DNA of 46,390 bases from a virus: IMG/VR virus record IMGVR_UViG_3300031963_000263, positions 1 through 46,390 of that record. The stretch is one strand, 5' to 3'. Below, piece after piece: positions 28,470 to 36,002 of the stretch. The notes under the pieces are model-generated. The model ran no database searches. It was not told the origin of the DNA and was given only the letters and a program-made list of their open reading frames with translations. The translations under genes were made by a program, and so were the position numbers. The stretch's first letter is position 1. Each line of letters starts with the position of its first letter.

Positions 28470-29254
28470 CTTTTCTTTTTTTTAGGTAATTGATGGTCTT
28501 TAAATTTATTTCCTTTAATATCTTTTCCAAGATAGTATATTCTATCTGGTTTAAACTTATCATTCTGTGAATGTGTTCTAAAATCGGCATGTTGGTTGGC
28601 TACATTAATTTCTTCTTCTACTATATTTTTATCAAAAATATCATAAGCATTTTTTAATTCAAAAGAATCACAAAAATATCTTGGTATTGGTAATAATCCA
28701 ACCAATGGCGTATTCTTATCAATAACTAGTTCTATGTTTGGCAAATCTATTTTTATGTTTAATGTAAAAGAAAACCTAAGATTATCAGACTCTACAACTC
28801 CAGTCATAGGGCTTAATCCAACTAATGGAAAGTTTGGTGGAGCAATTGTCATTAAATTAATCCCTGGCGGTGTTTTTAAAGTTAATGGAAAATGTAATGT
28901 TAAAATTCCATTTCCAAATTCTGATTTTGGATAAATAAAATTAATATTTTTATATTTTTCAAAATCTTCAAAATATTTTATGGATATATCTTCTGGAAAA
29001 TTTCCACCATTCCAAAAAACACTAATTTTATATGGTAAACTAAAAATAAAACCCTGCATATTTCCAATTGCTAATGGCAAACATTTATAAAAAAAGGGAT
29101 TAAACCAACTTCTTTGATGATTTATATTTAACGGATTTAAAAATAAGTTTATGTCTTTTAAATCAAATTGTTTTAATCCATCTTCTGCTACAATTGGGAA
29201 AAATGCAATTGTTTTATCTGGAACAACAAGCCCATCATCTTGATTAATTATCAT
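28466..29254 (-). CDS. DUF6065-family protein (262 aa)
   Basis: KCLPLAIGNMQGFIFSLPY, FGNGILTLHFPLTLKTPPG, NLMTIAPPNFPLVGLSPMTG, VVESDN and NTPLVGLLPIPR occur in the order typical of DUF6065 (C-L-P-x-x-I-x-N-x-x-G-W; FG-x-G-I-L-T-F-x-x-G; G-x-N-L-x-x-x-x-P-P-N). The GVVESD/NTPLVGLLPI end lines up with the IVD/GTPIAQIIPF end of the three other paralogs, so all four share a fold. DUF6065 is found in phages and a few bacteria with no known activity. Soluble, complete. Confidence 0.8.
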   Translation of the reverse strand: MIINQDDGLVVPDKTIAFFPIVAEDGLKQFDLKDINLFLNPLNINHQRSWFNPFFYKCLPLAIGNMQGFIFSLPYKISVFWNGGNFPEDISIKYFEDFEKYKNINFIYPKSEFGNGILTLHFPLTLKTPPGINLMTIAPPNFPLVGLSPMTGVVESDNLRFSFTLNIKIDLPNIELVIDKNTPLVGLLPIPRYFCDSFELKNAYDIFDKNIVEEEINVANQHADFRTHSQNDKFKPDRIYYLGKDIKGNKFKDHQLPKKKKS

Positions 29255-29262
29255 TTAATTAA

Positions 29263-29787
29263 TTATATACTTACCACGTCAATAGGCCCCATACAGGATG
29301 GGCTAAATTTAATGGCAGCATTTACTGCTCCAACCACTCTTTTGCGAGGGTCTTTAGATTTTTCTGTAGCATTTAAATAACCATAGGCATACTCAGCCCC
29401 AGAACCCATTGCCAAATAATCTAAATTATATTTAGATAAAGACATATCAACTGCATTATGCTCATATATTTGTCCTTTAATACAAATAATTAAACCAAGG
29501 TCAGCCTCTTTGCCAGTATCAACCCACCAATCACTGTAAAAATTTCTTAATTGTTTAATAAATTTAGTTTGCATAAACTTATCCACGTCTTTTATATCTG
29601 GAACGTATGGATTAAAGTTATATCTAATTCGTTCTCCATCCAATGCCCCTGCATATCCAAGCAAATATGGGCCAAGTTTCCAAACTTTTGGGGCTGTTAA
29701 AGAAAGTATTGTATTATCATCGGAAGCACCACGATCACCAGCCATATATATTTTATTTTCATGACGAACTACAGCCAAGACTGTCAT
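29263..29787 (-). CDS. Proteasome-like Ntn hydrolase (174 aa)
   Basis: The sequence begins M-T-V-L-A, so removing Met exposes Thr as residue 1. The next conserved residues then fall at Asp17 (AGDRGAS) and Lys33 (TAPKVWKLG), which is the T1/D17/K33 catalytic pattern of 20S beta subunits, HslV and Anbu. A GSGAEYAYGYL segment (128-138) occupies the S129-G loop position. Length is normal for an HslV/Anbu-like subunit. No ATPase partner is in the window. Promoter TTGACT-17-TATACT lies upstream (29816-29844) with GAGGGG before the ATG. A phage proteasome-like peptidase could cut host or scaffold proteins. Confidence 0.85.
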   Translation of the reverse strand: MTVLAVVRHENKIYMAGDRGASDDNTILSLTAPKVWKLGPYLLGYAGALDGERIRYNFNPYVPDIKDVDKFMQTKFIKQLRNFYSDWWVDTGKEADLGLIICIKGQIYEHNAVDMSLSKYNLDYLAMGSGAEYAYGYLNATEKSKDPRKRVVGAVNAAIKFSPSCMGPIDVVSI

Positions 29788-29815
29788 ATAAAAATCCCCT
29801 CAGAGTATACATTTA

Positions 29816-29844
29816 AGTATACCAAACCCTTTTTACTTAGTCAA
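29816..29844 (-). promoter_or_regulatory. SigA-type promoter for the Ntn hydrolase gene
   Basis: On the - strand TTGACT (29844-29839), 17-nt spacer and TATACT (29821-29816). A leader with GAGGGG follows before the ATG at 29787. Confidence 0.7.
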
Positions 29845-29850
29845 AGACCT

Positions 29851-30426
29851 TTATTTGATGGTTTGACCACATGCTGAGCATGTTTTAGGCTTGGCAGCAG
29901 CCTTTTTAGCAGTACCCGCAGGGGCAGAGCCAAACTTAGGTCTACCAAACCCTACAATAGAAACCATAATGCCTTTTTTATTTTTTTTAAAGGCACGAAG
30001 TTTTTTACAAACCTCTCCACCATTACGTTGGCTACCTTTAGGATCTCCAGAAGTATTGCCTTCTATGCACCATACAGTACCGTCGCCATTATCAGCAACG
30101 ACAATACCTACGTGAGAAATTCTATCTACTCCATCAGATGGAAAATCAAAGTATGCAACATCTCCTAGTTCTGGATCTGCTACATCTCCATCAATCCAAT
30201 TACCTGCTTTTTTAAATGCTGCTGCACCACCTGGGGTAAAAACAGTATTAGGAATTTTTACTCCTGCTTCATTAGCACACCAGTTAACAAATGATCCACA
30301 CCAAGGCTGAAAATCTGCCTTAGTAAATTTACCATACTTGGTTTCATTATCTTTTGGACCCTCTATAGTACCAATTTCTGCTGTAGCAACTTCAATAAAT
30401 CTTTCTGCTGTGCCTTGTGCTGCCAT
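29851..30426 (-). CDS. CHAP-domain endolysin (191 aa)
   Basis: The CHAP fold is clear: PWCGSFVNWCA with Cys43, SHVGIV with His105 and CIEGN with Glu122, the catalytic set that cuts peptidoglycan amide bonds. It lacks a signal peptide and needs a holin, for which the gene at 30429 is the natural candidate. The C-terminus is an Ala/Lys linker (AGTAKKAAAKPK) and a CSACG half-knuckle, perhaps a remnant of a zinc-ribbon anchor. Complete; two bases separate it from the upstream gene. Confidence 0.9.
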   Translation of the reverse strand: MAAQGTAERFIEVATAEIGTIEGPKDNETKYGKFTKADFQPWCGSFVNWCANEAGVKIPNTVFTPGGAAAFKKAGNWIDGDVADPELGDVAYFDFPSDGVDRISHVGIVVADNGDGTVWCIEGNTSGDPKGSQRNGGEVCKKLRAFKKNKKGIMVSIVGFGRPKFGSAPAGTAKKAAAKPKTCSACGQTIK

Positions 30427-30428
30427 TT

Positions 30429-30836
30429 TTATTTATCCCAATCGGTATCAACTGGTTGTTCTTCTGGCATTGCACCATCTGGCTTAGAAAGTCTACGTGC
30501 TTTTGCTTCATCAATTTCTGACTCTAATTTTTTATCTGCCATTGTATTTTTAGCATCAACTTCTTTGTTTGCAATCTGTGCTGCCATAACATCTTTAGCA
30601 CCAGATGAGCCAATTAATAAACCAGCAAGTGTTCCTGTAATAAATGTTGCTACGCTACCAAGAACATTAAAAAACATTTTATCGTTTTCTGATTGTCCTG
30701 TAATTGGCTGTGTAACAAATATAAGGGCATACATGATGCCTGTTGCAGTTATAAATAAAATTGATCCTAGTGTGATACCTAAGATAAACTTAAGTCTTGC
30801 ATCTAACTCTTGAGGAGTTAATCTTTCTTTAGCCAT
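30429..30836 (-). CDS. Holin-like membrane protein (135 aa)
   Basis: Two hydrophobic helices are seen at about residues 17-42 (FILGITLGSILFITATGIMY) and 57-80 (VLGSVATFITGTLAGLLIG), joined by a short loop. After that comes a charged, helical, soluble tail. The position directly upstream of the endolysin gene makes a holin the best guess; many phage holins have two helices and a charged tail. It overlaps the gene before by 8 nt. Confidence 0.7.
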   Translation of the reverse strand: MAKERLTPQELDARLKFILGITLGSILFITATGIMYALIFVTQPITGQSENDKMFFNVLGSVATFITGTLAGLLIGSSGAKDVMAAQIANKEVDAKNTMADKKLESEIDEAKARRLSKPDGAMPEEQPVDTDWDK

Positions 30837-31299
30837 TTATTTTCTCCTTTGCTTCTTTGGAATAAAATTCAATTTGTTTTTGACATGTTTTAGTAAGATT
30901 GTTTTTTATTTTATTAATTATATTAATGTCTGAACCTTGTTCTAAAAGATTAGCATATTCTAAAACATAAAGATCTCTTTGAATATTTTTGCTAAATTGG
31001 TTTTGTAAAATTTTTTCTGTTCTATTTTCTGTAGTACAAAAAATATATACTAGGTTTTCTGCTTTTTCTCCTATTAAAGACTTAACTTCTGACCTTGAAA
31101 TTTCTAAATTAGCATTATAATAGTAAGTTCCATATATTGAGTGAAAAAGTCCAGCATCTATGAGATATTGCTTTGTTGGATAAAGTTTTTTAATTATATT
31201 AGATGTGCCTACTAAATGATCAAAAAGACTTCTTCCACTATGAGAACTATCTTGTGTTTTTTCGTAAAGATATATAATTTTCTTATCAAGCATTTCCAT
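30829..31299 (-). CDS. DUF6817-like HD-type protein (156 aa)
   Basis: HSGRSLFDHLVGTSNIIKKL (His20, His28) followed by LIDAGLFHSIYGTYYY (His53) matches DUF6817, where the histidines are in the arrangement of an HD-like metal site (H...H...FHS-(I/V)-YG). The family is thought of as HD-type hydrolases of unknown substrate. The rest is helical. The acidic HD pair itself is not plain, so activity is uncertain. It overlaps the holin-like gene. Confidence 0.65.
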   Translation of the reverse strand: MEMLDKKIIYLYEKTQDSSHSGRSLFDHLVGTSNIIKKLYPTKQYLIDAGLFHSIYGTYYYNANLEISRSEVKSLIGEKAENLVYIFCTTENRTEKILQNQFSKNIQRDLYVLEYANLLEQGSDINIINKIKNNLTKTCQKQIEFYSKEAKEKING

Positions 31300-31320
31300 T
31301 ATCTTTTTATCCCCCTTTTA

Positions 31321-31497
31321 TTATTTTGTTAAATCTTCTGGACATGCCCCGTTAGCAGTACAAATTGGTGGTTTGCATTCTGCTGATTCCCAGTTTACTG
31401 GGTCTTGGCATGGATATCTATAATGACCATCATATCCACAGCCAGACAATCCTAATGCTAGGATGCTTGATAGTAGGAGTATGCGTAGTTTTGACAT
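31321..31497 (-). CDS. Small lipoprotein (58 aa)
   Basis: MSKLRILLLSSILALGLSGC is a complete lipoprotein signal with lipobox L-S-G-C and Cys20 as the lipidated residue. The mature peptide begins CGYDGHYRYPCQDP and has four further cysteines (RYPCQD, AECKPP, PICTAN, GACPED), suggesting disulfides outside the cell. I recall similar short Cys-rich lipoproteins in T4-like phages of aquatic bacteria. Superinfection exclusion at the host surface is a possibility but unproven. Confidence 0.8.
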   Translation of the reverse strand: MSKLRILLLSSILALGLSGCGYDGHYRYPCQDPVNWESAECKPPICTANGACPEDLTK

Positions 31498-31515
31498 ACT
31501 CCCATTATATCAAAC

Positions 31516-31692
31516 TTATTCGTCTTCTTTACGAATCCCTATGGTTGCAAACCATATGGCTACTGATGCTAGGGTTACATACCCTACTACCGTCTTTGCG
31601 CTACCCTCTAAAACCACCCATGCTACAAAGAAGCCAAGAAATGTAAAGTTTTCATTGAGGATTGCCATACCCCATTGCTTTAACTTATTCAT
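31516..31692 (-). CDS. Small two-helix membrane protein (58 aa)
   Basis: AAGGAG lies 7 nt before the ATG at 31692, deciding the start; it overlaps the end of the gene at 31694. Two hydrophobic helices (FLGFFVAWVVLEG and VVGYVTLASVAIWFATIG) are joined by a short turn, with a charged end (RKEDE). I recall small proteins like this in large phages of aquatic bacteria. A lysis or membrane role is possible. Confidence 0.7.
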   Translation of the reverse strand: MNKLKQWGMAILNENFTFLGFFVAWVVLEGSAKTVVGYVTLASVAIWFATIGIRKEDE

Positions 31693-31693
31693 T

Positions 31694-34282
31694 TTATCTC
31701 CTTCTTCTAGGTGCAGTAGCAACAATTAATTGACCAGCAATAATTGTTACAACCACAATATCTTCTGCTTTTTCACGTTCTGGAATAGACATATCAGCAC
31801 CCATGCTAAGTAGTGCTTTGCCTAATTCACATTTTTGCTCTTCTGTCAAACCTTCAATTGCTTCATCTGGATTAAAACAAGTAGCAACCGCATCTAATAA
31901 TGCTGCTGGACTTTCTAATACAAGCAATGCTGAAGCCACTTCTGCAGTAATAACCACAGGGTTACCACTAGCATCTTCTCTTACCTCTACTGGAATTAAT
32001 GGTGGAAGGTCACGATATTCAAGTCCCGCCGCCTCTATGGCTCCTGCTTCAACTGGAGCACCTTCTGCTGATGTTACTAAAACATCTGCAACTAAATCTT
32101 TTTCTACTAAAGTAAACTTACCATCTTCAGATAATGCCTCTGATAAATTTACAACTTCTGCAGTTGTTATTTCTCCATCTGCTGATAACATTTCTGTAAT
32201 AAATTCTGCCTCTGATTCTGTTAATCCACCTTCCGATAATGTAGATGAAACTTCTGCAGCAATTTCTTCAGATACTTCTCCACCATTAGCAATTGCCTCT
32301 AAAACTTCGGTAACTTCAGAAGCACCTAAACCACTATCTGAAACTAAATCACTAACTATATCTTGAACTTCTTCTACGGATAAGGTATCATTATCTTGTG
32401 CAATTTCTTCAAAAGAATCCTGACTTTCTTCAAGAATATTTTCTAGTTCATCGCTGGATGAAGATTCATCAGATTCAGGTGTATCCGTTTCAGGAGATTC
32501 AGTTTCTTCGGAAGGCACTTCTTCAGCAGGAGTCTCTTCCACAGGAGTTTCTTCTATCTCTGTACTTTCCTCTTCAGTCGGAGTGGTTAAGTCTGGTAAG
32601 TTTTGTTCAGGAGCATAGATAAATACTGGCTCTGGTGCTGGAGACACAACAACTTCTTCTGCGGGTATAGAAACAACAACCTCTGTATACTCACTTACAG
32701 GTCCAGACCAGTTAGCAATTCTAATAGTATAAGTAGTGCCTTCTGTTAAACCAGTTAGTTCAATAGACTCTGGAGCGCCGTCTGTATTATAGGTGCCACC
32801 CTCATATGGGTTTTCTGCATCTGGGTCATCTGTTATTACTTGATAAAACCAAGTGTTTGCTGTGTACCCTTCTGGTAGTTCTGGTGCAATAACAACTGTT
32901 GTTCCTTCAATTACTGGTTCTGATAACACTGGTGCTGGAGTAGGAATATGACTATTAATTGCTGTAATTAATTCTTGAGCATTTGTATTTAATTGTGTTT
33001 GTAAATTTGTTTTAGTAGATACCGTTGAATTTAAAGCATTTGTCAATGAAGTTGTATTAATAGCATTTATTGCTGATGTGTTTATAGTATTTTGAGAAAC
33101 TACTGGAGTAAGACTTTGATTTAATTGTGTAATGGCAGCATTTGCTGCATCTACTGCTGCTTGTACAGTTGCTGTACTAGTGTCTACAATTGGAGTAAAT
33201 GCAGGACCTTGACTTATTTGTCCAGAAAATCCTGATCCCACATTTGTATCTACAATAGGAGTAATATCTCCATTAGTTGTTTCTCTAACATTAAATCTTG
33301 CCTGATCTGGTATTGGTCCGACTGCAGTTACATTTGCCATCCAAGCACCATTATTTGGATTAACATCAGCATTAAATCTAATTTGAACCATTTGTGTTGA
33401 TGCATCTTGTTGTGGAAATGGTCTTAAATCCCAAGCAATATCTAGACTTGATCCAGTTGTTGCGTATGTAATTCCTGTTCCTGTACTCCAAGTTGTCCAG
33501 TCCCATCCAGCAATAGAAACTGATGGAGCATTTGGAGTTTGATAATAAATCCATCCTTCATCCACACCAAATGTAATTGTTGCATTAGATCCTACATAAA
33601 CATTATTATAAAGAGTTCCGCCCATTAATAAACTAAATGGAAGATTCATTCTTATGCCAGCATCATCAACTCCAGCCAAAACGTTAGTGCTAGTTCCAAT
33701 AGTTGCTTGTAAATTATTGACTGCTGTTTGAGCATTATCAATTGCAATGTTGGCTTGAGTTAATTCTGTTTGAGCAGTTGTTTGTGCTGTTGCTGCTTCA
33801 GTTTTTGCTGTAATAGCCTCAGATATTTGAACCTGTGCTGTTGAAGTATCAATATTATTTATAGAGGTTTGGGCTGTAACAATAGTATCTTTAGCATCTT
33901 GAACTACTTGCGAACTTTGATCTATTGGTGTAACAGATAAATTTATAGCACTGATTGTTGCTGTGGCTGTGTCTACTAAGGCTACATTTGATTGTGCTAC
34001 CGAAACTGTTGCAGTCAATGTTTCTACTGCTTCCTGAGCCTCTACCCTTTCAGCAACTGCTACTGCTATAGTGGCTGTGGCAGTATCCGTGGCTGCAATA
34101 GCCTGCTGGACCTCTGTAGTGGCTGTTGCAAGGGCTGTATTAACTGCTTGTTGAGCAGGGCTAATAACAACTTGTTCTTGATTTTCTGTAGCATGAGCAC
34201 GATCAGGAGCCATTATTCCAAAAATTGTTAAGCACAGTCCCACCCCAAAGGCTAATATTAGTCTTCGTTTGAGATTGGTCAA
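31694..34282 (-). CDS. Large secreted, surface-like multi-domain protein (862 aa)
   Basis: The TTG start at 34282 is followed by an N-terminal signal peptide (RRLILAFGVGLCLTIFG, cut near AHA-T). Residues 40-195 are Ala/Thr/Gln-rich helix repeats that look like a coiled coil. Residues 200-340 are a beta module (NNVYVGSNATITFGVDEG). Then come a second coiled part, a fibronectin-III-like segment (near 440-540), an acidic Pro/Glu linker and a helical C-terminal part ending in four Arg. Base composition is richer in G+C than its neighbours. It lies with the second surface protein between terminase and lysis genes. It could be a virion fibre or a host-surface protein; the signal peptide favours the second. 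Confidence 0.7.
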   Translation of the reverse strand: MTNLKRRLILAFGVGLCLTIFGIMAPDRAHATENQEQVVISPAQQAVNTALATATTEVQQAIAATDTATATIAVAVAERVEAQEAVETLTATVSVAQSNVALVDTATATISAINLSVTPIDQSSQVVQDAKDTIVTAQTSINNIDTSTAQVQISEAITAKTEAATAQTTAQTELTQANIAIDNAQTAVNNLQATIGTSTNVLAGVDDAGIRMNLPFSLLMGGTLYNNVYVGSNATITFGVDEGWIYYQTPNAPSVSIAGWDWTTWSTGTGITYATTGSSLDIAWDLRPFPQQDASTQMVQIRFNADVNPNNGAWMANVTAVGPIPDQARFNVRETTNGDITPIVDTNVGSGFSGQISQGPAFTPIVDTSTATVQAAVDAANAAITQLNQSLTPVVSQNTINTSAINAINTTSLTNALNSTVSTKTNLQTQLNTNAQELITAINSHIPTPAPVLSEPVIEGTTVVIAPELPEGYTANTWFYQVITDDPDAENPYEGGTYNTDGAPESIELTGLTEGTTYTIRIANWSGPVSEYTEVVVSIPAEEVVVSPAPEPVFIYAPEQNLPDLTTPTEEESTEIEETPVEETPAEEVPSEETESPETDTPESDESSSSDELENILEESQDSFEEIAQDNDTLSVEEVQDIVSDLVSDSGLGASEVTEVLEAIANGGEVSEEIAAEVSSTLSEGGLTESEAEFITEMLSADGEITTAEVVNLSEALSEDGKFTLVEKDLVADVLVTSAEGAPVEAGAIEAAGLEYRDLPPLIPVEVREDASGNPVVITAEVASALLVLESPAALLDAVATCFNPDEAIEGLTEEQKCELGKALLSMGADMSIPEREKAEDIVVVTIIAGQLIVATAPRRRR

Positions 34283-34318
34283 TTGAGTGGTGGTCTCCTA
34301 TGTGTAATTATATTAGTA

Positions 34319-34324
34319 ATTATA
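34319..34324 (-). promoter_or_regulatory. Extended -10 promoter for the 862-aa protein gene
   Basis: On the - strand TGGTATAAT has its -10 box at 34324-34319. It lies just after the terminator of the previous gene and about 37 nt before the TTG start, with AGGAG in between, so the gene has its own transcription unit. Confidence 0.5.
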
Positions 34325-34339
34325 CCATTTTTATTCAAT

Positions 34340-34370
34340 AAAAAAGAGGGTAGAAATTAATCTACCCTCA
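34340..34370 (-). terminator. Rho-independent terminator after the 532-aa surface protein gene
   Basis: A perfect 9-bp stem GAGGGTAGA/TCTACCCTC (34346-34354 with 34361-34369), a 6-nt loop, and a run of T on the - strand. It is 17 nt after the stop at 34388. Confidence 0.93.
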
Positions 34371-34387
34371 ATTTTTATAAGGAGTTG

Positions 34388-35986
34388 TTAAGCCTTAACC
34401 TTTTTCTGAATCTTTAATACAAGATTAGTTAAGGTTGTAATTAATGTCTTAAGTTGTGCAACGGTTACAGCCAATGCAGCCACTGCAGCAAGTGCTTGTG
34501 ATGCTGAATCGGTTACTGTTGCAGTTGCAGACACTTTTACTTGACCTGCTGCTGGCAAATCAGTTCCACCAGTTGCACTGATAGTAACTGCACCTGCAGA
34601 TAATGGCATGAAAACTTTGTAAGTCTTTACACCATTTGCGTCAGTTGTAATAGATGTTGCAGTAATTGTGTCGCTTGATCCACCAAAGGAATAACTTGTA
34701 GTAATTCCTGTAGAAGCAAGTAGGTTAGCATATGTCTTTCCAGACAATACTGCACCTGTTGCATCAACTGGTGAAAGAGTAATTGTGGCTTGCTCTCCTG
34801 CTACGTAGTTTGCTTTATCAAAAGCCAACTTAATAGAAGCAACTGCAGCCTCTACACGCACAGTTACTGTGTCTGCAGAGATTGTTCCACTCTTTACTAC
34901 TACACCTGCTGAACCAGTTTTAACACCAGCCAAAGAAAACAATGCTTCACCATTAGAGATAGAAGCAGTTGTTGCCGAATTGCTGATTACTGTTAAGTCT
35001 GCTGATGTTGCTGTTAATGTTCCTGCTCCTACAACTACGCCAGCAGCATCATATGCTACGGCAGAAATTGCATCTGCATTAGAACCTAAAGCAATTGTTG
35101 GCTTCTTGACAGTTGTAACAACTTTAGCAATGTCGCCATAGAATGTTACCTTTTCTGTTGCCAAGATTACGCCAGATGCTGAGGTAAGTGTAATTGCTCC
35201 TACGCCAGATGTTCCATCAGAGAATACTCCGATATAACTTCCTGCAGGAATAACTAATGATCTACCTAAAGCAGAAATAGTTGCATGGTTTGTACCATGT
35301 CCTAACATACCTGCACCTGAAACAGTTGCTGTAATTGATTCTGAAGCAGAACCGTTGGCAGCATTCTTTTGAGTTAATACAATAACTGCTGCAGCATCAG
35401 AAGACACAGCCTTTGAAGCATATACAGTTGCGTCTGTTGTTGCTGAAATTGTTTCACCAGCATTTAAAATAGATGTTGTATAAGCAGTTGATGCCTTAAG
35501 ATCTGGAGCGGTAACAGTAACTGTCCATGTAAGGGCAGCAGATGTAACTGAACCAGATGCGCTAGTTAATGTAGGAATAAATCTAACTACATATGTTCCA
35601 GCAACGCTAGGCACATGAAGTGATGCTGTCAATTTTGCAGTAACATAACCAGTAGTGTTAGTTGCTGGTGAAATTGATGCTGTTTTTGTATCTGATGATA
35701 GCGCCACTGTTGCACTAGATGTTTCTGTAACAGCAAACTGTGGAACGCTAGCAGTAGATGGGGCAGACAACACTGCAGATATTACCGAAACGGTATCTCC
35801 AATTGATGTTCCCAAAAATGATACTGACACAACTGCTGTTGCAGTCTCGCCAGGATTAATTGTGTCTGCTACGGCATCAATGCTAACAACGTCAGCATAT
35901 ACTGTAGCCTGTGTCGGAAGTGCCGACATCACGCCAAGTGTCAAGGCTGCAGCCAAGACTGTGGCAAGTTTCTTAAATGAATTCAT
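34388..35986 (-). CDS. Secreted Ig-like/S-layer-like protein (532 aa)
   Basis: The signal peptide is KKLATVLAAALTLGVMSALP with cleavage near QA-T or YA-D. The rest is nearly all Ser/Thr/Ala/Val beta strands in Ig-like repeats with few charged residues, as in S-layer and adhesin proteins. It ends with a Leu-rich helix and a basic tail, LTNLVLKIQKKVKA, which I recall as a common end of secreted proteins in freshwater acI Actinobacteria. Its composition is visibly richer in G+C than nearby genes, as expected of a gene taken from a host. AAGGAG is upstream and a strong terminator downstream. It follows terminase by 16 nt. Confidence 0.78.
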   Translation of the reverse strand: MNSFKKLATVLAAALTLGVMSALPTQATVYADVVSIDAVADTINPGETATAVVSVSFLGTSIGDTVSVISAVLSAPSTASVPQFAVTETSSATVALSSDTKTASISPATNTTGYVTAKLTASLHVPSVAGTYVVRFIPTLTSASGSVTSAALTWTVTVTAPDLKASTAYTTSILNAGETISATTDATVYASKAVSSDAAAVIVLTQKNAANGSASESITATVSGAGMLGHGTNHATISALGRSLVIPAGSYIGVFSDGTSGVGAITLTSASGVILATEKVTFYGDIAKVVTTVKKPTIALGSNADAISAVAYDAAGVVVGAGTLTATSADLTVISNSATTASISNGEALFSLAGVKTGSAGVVVKSGTISADTVTVRVEAAVASIKLAFDKANYVAGEQATITLSPVDATGAVLSGKTYANLLASTGITTSYSFGGSSDTITATSITTDANGVKTYKVFMPLSAGAVTISATGGTDLPAAGQVKVSATATVTDSASQALAAVAALAVTVAQLKTLITTLTNLVLKIQKKVKA

Positions 35987-36002
35987 TCTTCTCCTTATTA
36001 TT

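Noticed and set aside
29869-29890. Fourth copy of the CCTGAGCATG hairpin
   Set aside because: GCTGAGCATG here is within the endolysin coding region (its C-terminal Cys codons), lacks the AAAC-TGCT right arm and is probably chance.
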